DNA of 49,598 nucleotides from a virus. Of this stretch, positions 1 through 8,500 are shown piece after piece. The position numbers and the translations under genes were made by a program. Position 1 is the first letter of the stretch; the number at the start of each line of letters is the position of its first letter. Location of the stretch: the IMG/VR virus record IMGVR_UViG_3300010334_000086, positions 1-49,598 of that record; one strand, given 5' to 3'. A model generated the notes under the pieces. The model was not told the DNA's origin. It was given only the letters and a program-made list of their open reading frames with translations, and made no database searches.

Positions 1-3000
1 ACACCTCTGTTATTGGTAACAGTACCTATCATTGCTCCACCTTCTATATAAACTTGGTCAAGATTGGTGGTTGTTGTTCCTGATTGTGTAGAGGAAACAA
101 GATATAGCACCCTGCTATTACTTAATACACTTCCTCCTGTTCTTTGGTTATCACTGCTAAATATAAATGATCTAGTTACTAATTCTGTACCTGTACCTAT
201 TCCAGATAATATATGACTAATGGTTATAGCACCATCACCTGTATCAGTAGCATTTGTACTATTCTGTGTTACAGTGAGACTATATGGACTACCACTTGAA
301 ACAGTTTTTGTACCTGTTAAATTGCCATATAAAGTTATATTACCATTAGCTGTAACATTAGTTGAAGTTAAATTAAATGATCCTAAGTTAACATTAGTTG
401 TAGCTCCTGTGTAAGGTACATATCCACTTAAGTCTGTACTATAGTTTGGTATGTTTAATACATTAGCAATTAATGTAGCTGCACCACTAGTACCTGTTGT
501 AGTGAGACTTGTTATTCTATTTGTATAAGCTGTGTTCCAGTTTGCACTATTGTCTGTGATTGATGTACCCCAAGCAGATCCTGTTGATACAGCTATACCT
601 GCTGATGGATAAACCATTGAATTGATTGTCCAACTTCTATTTGCACTTAAGTCATAAGTGGTACCATTAATAGTTAAAGTTCTACTAGTTGGAACATATC
701 CACTTAAAGCACTTGTCAAAGCAAGTGTACCTGTTGAACTTGGAAGTGTATATACATTCACACCATCTGATAATGTAGAACCAAATATTGCTGCTCCTGT
801 AGCATGGAAAGTTCCATTAACATCTAATAGATATGCAGGATTAACTTGTTTAATACCAATATTACCACCTGATTTTAAAGTCATTACAGGAGTAGCAACC
901 CCTGATTCATTAAAATTAATATCATTACCATAGGAAGAAAAATCCCATAATTTATTACCAGAAGAAGTATTTTGGAATATCAATCCACCACTTGCATCAG
1001 TGGTATTCATTAATATAGACCCATTGTAATTACCCACTTGTAATGCACCAAAACCACCTGCTGTAGTATTTATACTTACAACATTACCATTATCTTTTAC
1101 ATTACTGTCTCCTATTGAGCTTGCACTTGTAAACTTAGGCAATGTGTTTGTAGTTCCACTTAAAGCATTGGCTTTATTATTAAAAGTATTCCAATCAGTT
1201 GAACTTAAATATCCATTTACTGAATTTGTTGCAGCAGGAATAGATATTGCAGGAGTGGTTCCACCACTTGATACTATTGGAGATGTCCCTGTAACACTTG
1301 TGACATAAGTACCAGCAGCTTGATATTGAGGTATGTTTAATGTATTTGAAATAAAGGTTGCTGCTCCACTTGTTCCTGTGGTTGTTAAACTTATAGTTGC
1401 TTGTTTATTATTAAAGGTGGTCCAATCAGTTGATGATAGATATCCATTCACTGATGTAGTTGCTACAGGAATAGATATGGTATTGGTTGTCCTAACTAAA
1501 GGGGAAGAGAATGTTAATACAGATTCTTTACTATTAAAAGTAGTCCAATCTGTAGAGCTTAAAGCACCTCTATTTGTTGCAGAAGCAGTTGGTACATTTA
1601 ATGTTATAACAGGAGTGGTAGTACCATTGGCTACTGTTGAACTAAGATCAGTTCCACTTGTTCCCAGTGTTAAAGCTGCTACACTTGTTACAGTTCCACC
1701 ACTAGATGGACTAGTGTTAGTTATTGTAAAGTTTGGATAGGTTCCAGATATAGAAATTCCTGTGCCATTAGTTAATGCTACCACTTGATCAGGGGCTGTG
1801 TTAGTTACAGTGAAAGATCCTGATGTAGTGATAGGAGAAGTTGATCCCCCAATACTAATTCCTGTACCAGATGTTAATCCAACAGATGTTACAGTTCCTG
1901 TATAAGCATCATTTGATGTAATTGTAAATGATGGATAGGTTCCAGATATAGTAGTTGTACCACCACCAGTTAGAGAAACTATTTGATCTGGTGCAGTGTT
2001 GGTTATAGTGAAGCTAGGGTAAGATCCTGTAACAGATATTCCAGTTCCATTGCTCAACACCACTGTTTGGTCAGGAGCTGTGTTATTTATAGTGAAACTA
2101 GGATAGGTTCCTGTGATAGATATAGCAGTTCCGTTAGATAGTATTACAGTTTGATCTGGAGCTGAGTTAGTAATGATTCCTGTTGATGGAGCATAGCTAA
2201 TTCCTGTTCCTCCACTAATTGCATTTCTAGCCCTAGTGTCAGTGTAATATAAATTAGTAACCTCTGGAATATCAGCTGTAGTTAAACTAACAGCTCCTAT
2301 ATATCCATTTACTGATGTAACTGAATCTGTATTATCAATTAATCCCCAAATACTACCATCAAATACTGCCCAGTCCCCAATGTGCCAGTTGTTATTACCA
2401 TTAAGATTTGTAGTTCCTGCTACACTTACTATATAAAAATGTCCTTTAATTCCAACACTTGATGTAAGTGTAGGAGTATTTGTATTTGCATCCCAAGTTC
2501 CTTGATAAATCAGTCCTCCAACAAGTCCATTGATTTGATTTTGAACTTTACCAAATGCTACAAGAATATCATCTGTAGCTGCAATACTTCCACCTGTAAC
2601 ATTAAGTCCTGTCAACACCTTACCTATTACAGCAGAGTTAAGAAGGGTGGGGTTAGGATATGTACCAGAAAGTTCACCTCCAGCAGTAATCCCAGATATA
2701 GTGGTTAGATAGGTTGAGTTGTCATAAGATATGGTTGTACCAGAAGCTTTAACAAAACCTGTTCCATTCAATTGTGGTTGTTTACCATCAAATGTATTCC
2801 AATCAGTAGAACTCAAATAACCATCTGTAGATGTACTAGATTGTGTTATACCTACAGCTGTTCCTGTTAATGTAATTGGACTATTTGTTGAAATTATGTC
2901 TTGTTTATTATTAAATATACTCCAATCTGCTGAAGTTAATGCACCTCTATTGATAGCAGATGCATCTGGAACATTTAGTGTTATAACTGGAGTGGTTGTA

Positions 3001-5207
3001 CTATCTGCAACAGATGAACTAAGATCTGTTCCAGTAGTTCCTAATGTTAAAGCAGCAACACTTGTCACTGTACCTACATAAGTTTCAGTACTATTAACCC
3101 AAGAAGAACCACTATATCTTAGTACTTGTCCACTTAAAGGTGTAGCTATAGTTACATCTGATAACTGAGTTAAAGAATAATCTCCTTCTGTTGCTATAAC
3201 TGCTCCTGTTCTTCCAAATACACTAGAGACGCCTGTTGTTAATCCACTTATATTACCATTAAGTTTTTGAATAGCACTTAATATAGAATCAGCAGAACTT
3301 ATTATTCCTGCACTACTAATATATCCTGTTAATGTAGAACTAATTGCACGAGCATTAGTAAAATATAAATTAGTTAATTCAGGAACTACACTTGTATTTA
3401 ATGTTTGAAAACTTTTATCACCTCTCCAATATTCTGAAGTAGTACCTGAAGCTATTGCAGGTTCTTTTGAATTAAATGTAATCCAATCAGCACTTGATAA
3501 AGCACCTCTATTTGAAGCACTAGCTGTGGGAACACTTAAAGTTATTACAGGTGTTGTTGTCCCATTTGCTACTGTTGAGCTTAGATCTGTACCAACAGTA
3601 TCTAGAGTTAAAGCAGCTACCGATGTAACTGTACCAACAGTGTTAGATTTATTATTAAAAGTGTTCCAATCTATAGAGGTTAAATAACCATCTACAGAAG
3701 TGGTTGCTGCTGGTATTGATATATTAGGAGTAGTTCCTCCAGATGATAATATAGGAGAAGATGCTGTTACACTAGTAACATATCCTGCAATACTAGGGAA
3801 GGTTGCTAATGAACCATCACCACGAATATATTGAGCAGTAGTTCCTGCACCTGTTATTGATATTGTACCATCGCTTGTAAGTGGACTATTAGATACATTA
3901 AAAGCTGATGGCATACTAACTCCCACAGATGTAAGACCATAATCAGTCCAACTTGCAGATATTGTTCCTGCATCTTGTTGAGTTAATGTAAGTGTTTTAT
4001 TTGCTGTTCCTGTAACAATAGCACTAACTATTGAATGGTTATATGCTGTATTCCAATTACTTTGATTACTAATAGTAGGTATAGAATAACCTGAATCTAA
4101 ACCTAAACCTAATGTTCCTGATACAGTGATAGGTGATCCAGTGATAGTTAGTCCTGTAGGAACTGTCATACCAACAGAAGTAACTGTACCATAACCAGCA
4201 GTAGCGGCAATAGTAAAGTTAGGATAGGATCCTGTAACACTTATATTTGGTCCATTAGTAATACTAACTATTTGATCTGGGGCTGTATTAGTAATAGTTA
4301 TAATAGGAGCATTAGTAGGATCAGCTACACTAGCAGCAATACCAGTTCCAGCAACTACACTAACATTTGTAACACTACCAACAGACCAAGTTCTATTAGT
4401 AGAAAGGTCACGTGTTACTCCATTTATAGATATTGTACGAGTGGTTGGAACAGGTGTATATCCCAAAGCACCCATAATATCAAAAGCTGTAACAAGAGTG
4501 GCAGAAGTTACCAACCCTTTTGCATTAACAGCAAACTTTAAAAATGTATTAGGTCCATACACATCAGCATTCACTGGGTTAAGTGTAAGGGTTACAGGAG
4601 AACCTGTTAGTCCTGAACCAGTTACATCTCCTGTAAATATAAGAACTCCAGAGGGAACAGTGATGAGAGTGGTGGTTATACCTGTAATTAGCCCTTTACC
4701 ATTCACTGTAATTACAGGAACTCTTGTAGAACTTCCAAATGTACCAATATCAGCATTCACTGTAGCTAATGTAAAAACAGCAGATCCTGGACCTGTTGCT
4801 GTTCCATCTCCTGTAAGAGATGAAATATAATTACCAGAAGGTTGATATGGACCATTATCAAGAGAACCATCTCCTTTAACAAATTGAGAAGATGTGCCTC
4901 CTGTTGTTATTAATTTTGTAGCCTTTAAATTACCTGCAAAAGTTAATGTGTAATTTCCACCAATAGTAGTGTCATGAATTAAAGAACCACCAAGTCCTAC
5001 AGGTACACCTGGAGCAGTTTGTATGATTCCATTAACAAATACATATCCTAGTCCAGCATCCTCAAACTTAGCATCAATTTTTTGTAATGCAGTTTGGAGA
5101 TTGTCCCCAGAATTAATTCCTGTATATACTAAATTGTTACCTTCGTAAAATACGCAGGTAGCATTAAGTATAACTGGACAAGGTATGGCAGCACAAGAAG
5201 TATCCAT
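1..5207 (-). CDS. Very long repetitive tail fibre, 3' end outside window
   Basis: The frame is open from ATG 5205-5207 to the left edge, 1735 codons with no stop, so the C-terminus is missing. The N-terminus (MDTSCAAIPCPV) is Cys-rich, followed by the module YTGINSGDNLQTALQKID, which recurs in three other tail genes here. The rest is Gly/Thr/Ser-rich beta-type sequence of the kind seen in Bacteroidetes phage fibres: stretches like SLTGDGTATGPGSAVFTLA and about seven copies of the motif STDWNTFNNK (near 1170-1215, 1403-1450, 1530-1575, 2775-2820, 2900-2950, 3465-3510 and 3645-3700), plus two WNTAY variants. The likely role is a trimeric host-recognition fibre attached to the tail through its N-terminus. 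It lies 22 bases downstream of the 93-residue gene and probably shares its promoter. The receptor-binding tip or chaperone domain must lie beyond base 1. Fibre identity is confident; the precise subtype is not. Confidence 0.85.
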   Translation of the reverse strand, partial: MDTSCAAIPCPVILNATCVFYEGNNLVYTGINSGDNLQTALQKIDAKFEDAGLGYVFVNGIIQTAPGVPVGLGGSLIHDTTIGGNYTLTFAGNLKATKLITTGGTSSQFVKGDGSLDNGPYQPSGNYISSLTGDGTATGPGSAVFTLATVNADIGTFGSSTRVPVITVNGKGLITGITTTLITVPSGVLIFTGDVTGSGLTGSPVTLTLNPVNADVYGPNTFLKFAVNAKGLVTSATLVTAFDIMGALGYTPVPTTRTISINGVTRDLSTNRTWSVGSVTNVSVVAGTGIAASVADPTNAPIITITNTAPDQIVSITNGPNISVTGSYPNFTIAATAGYGTVTSVGMTVPTGLTITGSPITVSGTLGLGLDSGYSIPTISNQSNWNTAYNHSIVSAIVTGTANKTLTLTQQDAGTISASWTDYGLTSVGVSMPSAFNVSNSPLTSDGTISITGAGTTAQYIRGDGSLATFPSIAGYVTSVTASSPILSSGGTTPNISIPAATTSVDGYLTSIDWNTFNNKSNTVGTVTSVAALTLDTVGTDLSSTVANGTTTPVITLSVPTASASNRGALSSADWITFNSKEPAIASGTTSEYWRGDKSFQTLNTSVVPELTNLYFTNARAISSTLTGYISSAGIISSADSILSAIQKLNGNISGLTTGVSSVFGRTGAVIATEGDYSLTQLSDVTIATPLSGQVLRYSGSSWVNSTETYVGTVTSVAALTLGTTGTDLSSSVADSTTTPVITLNVPDASAINRGALTSADWSIFNNKQDIISTNSPITLTGTAVGITQSSTSTDGYLSSTDWNTFDGKQPQLNGTGFVKASGTTISYDNSTYLTTISGITAGGELSGTYPNPTLLNSAVIGKVLTGLNVTGGSIAATDDILVAFGKVQNQINGLVGGLIYQGTWDANTNTPTLTSSVGIKGHFYIVSVAGTTNLNGNNNWHIGDWAVFDGSIWGLIDNTDSVTSVNGYIGAVSLTTADIPEVTNLYYTDTRARNAISGGTGISYAPSTGIITNSAPDQTVILSNGTAISITGTYPSFTINNTAPDQTVVLSNGTGISVTGSYPSFTITNTAPDQIVSLTGGGTTTISGTYPSFTITSNDAYTGTVTSVGLTSGTGISIGGSTSPITTSGSFTVTNTAPDQVVALTNGTGISISGTYPNFTITNTSPSSGGTVTSVAALTLGTSGTDLSSTVANGTTTPVITLNVPTASATNRGALSSTDWTTFNSKESVLTFSSPLVRTTNTISIPVATTSVNGYLSSTDWTTFNNKQATISLTTTGTSGAATFISNTLNIPQYQAAGTYVTSVTGTSPIVSSGGTTPAISIPAATNSVNGYLSSTDWNTFNNKANALSGTTNTLPKFTSASSIGDSNVKDNGNVVSINTTAGGFGALQVGNYNGSILMNTTDASGGLIFQNTSSGNKLWDFSSYGNDINFNESGVATPVMTLKSGGNIGIKQVNPAYLLDVNGTFHATGAAIFGSTLSDGVNVYTLPSSTGTLALTSALSGYVPTSRTLTINGTTYDLSANRSWTINSMVYPSAGIAVSTGSAWGTSITDNSANWNTAYTNRITSLTTTGTSGAATLIANVLNIPNYSTDLSGYVPYTGATTNVNLGSFNLTSTNVTANGNITLYGNLTGTKTVSSGSPYSLTVTQNSTNATDTGDGAITISHILSGIGTGTELVTRSFIFSSDNQRTGGSVLSNSRVLYLVSSTQSGTTTTNLDQVYIEGGAMIGTVTNNRG

Positions 5208-5229
5208 AATGGTAAATTAGAATTAATCA

Positions 5230-5511
5230 TTAAGTGAGAAGAACCCAATCAGCAGCACTAGAGCCTACAGATTTAGCATAATATAATGCTGGGGCAGCTG
5301 TATTAACATACAGTTGTCCTATATAAACAGCACTAGTTGTAGGAGCAACCACTCCATGTATAGGCACTAGATTATTATTAATCTTAGTGATTGCAGTGGT
5401 TACAGAGTCTAATGGAGTTACACCTGTATTAGTAAGGTAGAGTCCATTATAAATTGCACATACAGCATTGGTGTATGTGGCACAAGTTGGGCAAATTTCA
5501 GCAGTACGCAT
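5230..5511 (-). CDS. Small tail-associated protein with the shared adaptor module
   Basis: This 93-residue protein opens with a Cys-rich segment (ICPTCATYTNAVC), then YLTNTGVTPLDSVTTAITKI, the same attachment-like module found at the N-termini of the long fibre, the collar-fibre and the DUF1566 protein. The C-terminal half (YIGQLYVNTAAPALYYAKS, then a Trp near the end) resembles short beta segments common in fibre proteins. It looks like a minimal fibre: the base module plus a short tip, perhaps an adaptor or decoy. ATG 5509-5511 lies only 5 bases below a -7 type promoter box, so the mRNA may be nearly leaderless. The long fibre gene follows after 18 bases. Function is inferred from the module and neighbours only. 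Confidence 0.7.
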   Translation of the reverse strand: MRTAEICPTCATYTNAVCAIYNGLYLTNTGVTPLDSVTTAITKINNNLVPIHGVVAPTTSAVYIGQLYVNTAAPALYYAKSVGSSAADWVLLT

Positions 5512-5516
5512 AGGGG

Positions 5517-5546
5517 CAAATTTATGTATTTTTAAGTGATATTCAA
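5517..5546 (-). promoter_or_regulatory. Bacteroidetes-type promoter before the 93-residue and long fibre genes
   Basis: Read on the minus strand, TTG (5544-5546), a 19-base spacer and TAAATTTG (5517-5524) match the Bacteroidetes consensus TTTG/TTG, 19-21 bases, TAnnTTTG. It is in the only sizeable gap between the cargo genes and the fibre genes. The start codon is 5 bases past the box, so the leader would be extremely short. Confidence 0.6.
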
Positions 5547-5551
5547 GGTGT

Positions 5552-5576
5552 TATATAAAAATATTAGATATAATAT
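5552..5576 (-). terminator. Weak AT-only hairpin with U-tract after the 1630-residue gene
   Basis: On the minus strand ATATTA (5571-5576), loop TATC and TAATAT (5561-5566) are followed by TTTTATAT. All pairs are A-T, so the hairpin is weak, but the place (15 bases past the cargo gene's stop and just before a promoter) fits a transcription end. Chance is possible in such AT-rich DNA. Confidence 0.35.
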
Positions 5577-5590
5577 AGCAATAGATGTAA

Positions 5591-8500
5591 TTATTTTATC
5601 CCACTTTTAGCTGGAATAGTTACATCATATTCTTTAGCAAAATCAGAACTTATTATAGATAACCATGATACAAGTTGAGTAGTAACAGGAGCCATCTTCA
5701 TTGCATACTTTATTGGTTGAGCTTTCTTTCTAACTTCTTCTGGTGTATTTGTACTTGAACTAAAGTCTTCTCCTGTTACTTCTGCCATGAAGTTATTAGT
5801 AAATTTAGTAAAGTCTGATACAAGACCTATTGCTGGAAACATTCCACCTTCTAATAACTTTTCAATTTCCAAAGGATTATAGAAGAACGAAAGTTCACCT
5901 ATAAATTTATCAACAACTTTTTGTGCAAATCTATGTGCATTCTTAGCAGCTTTATCTTTGTCATCATCAGGAGCTATAAAACCAAGAGATAACATTACAC
6001 CAATCATTGAAGCTAATATACCAAACTCTTTTAGTTGATTACGCAAGTTATTGATAATCATATCTTTAAAGTCTTCAGGAGTCATAGTTAATTTCTTTCC
6101 TGTACTATCTTCATATTTCTTAGCGTATTCCTCATACATTTTATCTAATTGGGCAATTCCTTTATCATTTACAGATAGAATATTTGCTAAATGAAATGAC
6201 TTATCATGTATCATATTCATCAACACACCTCCAAAAAGTCTAATTCTACCAACATCATATTTCTGTCCTTGGGAAACACCTTCATTATCTATTGTTACAG
6301 AGAAGTCATCACTTACTTTTCTAAATTCAGAGAAACGTGTATCCATCAATTTAGGAATCCATCCTTTAAACACCATCATGCTATTTGTCCATACAGAAAG
6401 AGCCATTCTATTTTTGTCTCCATCTGACATACCACCTGTTGCATTTCTAGCAATTGTTCTTGATAGATTTGTTAAACGTTGAATTTCTGTTTGATCAGTA
6501 AGGTCAAGTCCAGGGATAACTAATTTACCATTCTCTAATTTTTTAATAGCATCTATAGATCTTGTTCTCTTTAACTCTTCTACCTCTGTATCCATTTTCT
6601 TTTTAATCTCTGAATAGTTAGAACCAGAAGAATATCTATCTTTATATTTACTCTTAACAAACTCTCTTATATTAACAATCTTACCATTCTCTATTATTGA
6701 ATTTTGTAATAATGTCAGGAATATAGATTTCTCCATTAATATTTCTGGCTCTCTGAAAAAAACCATCAACATATCACCAAGATTTAAATTAGTGAATTTA
6801 GACATACCTGCTTTTTTATATTCTTCTGTAGCAGGATCATCTTTTAATGGCATGAATGTATTCATCAATTCAGCAAATATTTTTTTATCTTCATCACTAT
6901 TAAAGCTTTGAGATAATAATTTTTTCTCATTTTTAGCAACTTCTCTTGCTTTAAAATAGTTTCCAGCCTGTGTAGCTACTTGGATATTAGCACCAAATAT
7001 ATTTACAGCTCCAGATATAATGTTAAATCCTAATGCCTTCATTCTAAATCCTCTATTTACAGCATCTATTGTTTTAATTAAAGATTTAGGAGAAGCTTCT
7101 TCGTTAAGTTTAAAAACTTCTCTACCAACTAATTTATTAATTCCTTCTCTAATTCCTTTTAGAATTGGAGTGTCTGCATCTGATAGTACATATTTCTGAC
7201 CGTATAGTAAGGTGCGTAAGAAGTCATCATATATTTTTAAATTTGCTTCGTTACCTTTTTCTGGTTTAATTATACCATCTACCCTAATTACATTTCCAGC
7301 TTTATCTGTTTTTAAATGACCTTTAATTTCCTCAACATTTTTAACAAGTTTAAGCTGTCCTTCTATTTCAGATAGATATTTATATTTGTTTAATTGTTGT
7401 ACATATAAAATCATGTTCTTAAATATATCCTCACTTACATCAGAATAATCGTTAACACCATCTTTATATGTAAAGTCGTATGTGTAATATTTAGGAATAC
7501 TATTTTCTAACTCTCCAGTGATTTGGTTAATATTTCCATATCCCACTTCACCAGGTTGTAACTTTAAACTATCTGATATCTTGTCAGCAAATTTAGACAT
7601 AACAGTTAGAGAGTTATTCCAAGTTAATTCTTCTGCTAAATTTTTTCTAATAAATGGTAGAAATGTTTTAGAAACCATACCACTTATATATCCACTATCT
7701 TTAGCTTCAGAGTTAATCTCATTAATAAGAGTGTACAACTCAAATAAATCAGCATCATTTTTTACATCAAGATATTCCTTTGACTGCCATTTCTCAAGAG
7801 GATGTCTTTTGATTACATAGTTATTCCATCCATTGAAATTTTTACTATCAATATCATATTTATCTTTTACTAATTGTATTTCTTTATCTATTCTATTTTC
7901 TACTTCTTGTTGAGATCCAGGATACTGAAGTTTATTTATTCTATCTATTTGTGTTTTGATAAGTTCATCAGCTTCTTTTTTATATCCCTCTACATCAATG
8001 TTTTGAAGTAACCATTGTTTATCTCCACCTTCATCTGCTTTTTTATCAACAGTTTCATTAAACTCTTTTTGGTAACGATAAATTAATTTATTAACAATTC
8101 CACCCTTATCATCTTTTTGATATATTTTTTGAACTATACTTCTAATATCCCCTCCTCTTTCCATTAGTTTTTTTCTAATGTTCATTAATCTATCAACTGA
8201 TACTAATGATTCTTTAGATGCTTTTCCTTGAGCATTTCTAGTAAGTTTAGTTAACAATTCAAGAGATGCCATAGGTAGTTCACTCACTCCTCTAAATAAT
8301 GAAGCAAGTCCTTTAACCACAGCTTCAGCTGTAGTAAGTCCTGTTACAAGATTTCTTTGCCCAATATGTTTATCTGCAAATTCAAGCTGAGCTGCTGTGA
8401 GAGATGTTGCAGTTTTTCTAATATCTCTTGATTCTTTTTCTAAATTTTCTTTTATTTCTTTTGCATTAGCTAAGTATTCTTTTTGAGCTTCTGTCTTAGC

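Noticed and set aside
220-4830. Several plus-strand frames opposite the long fibre
   Set aside because: All are antisense to one continuous minus-strand frame of 1735 codons with recognisable fibre repeats.
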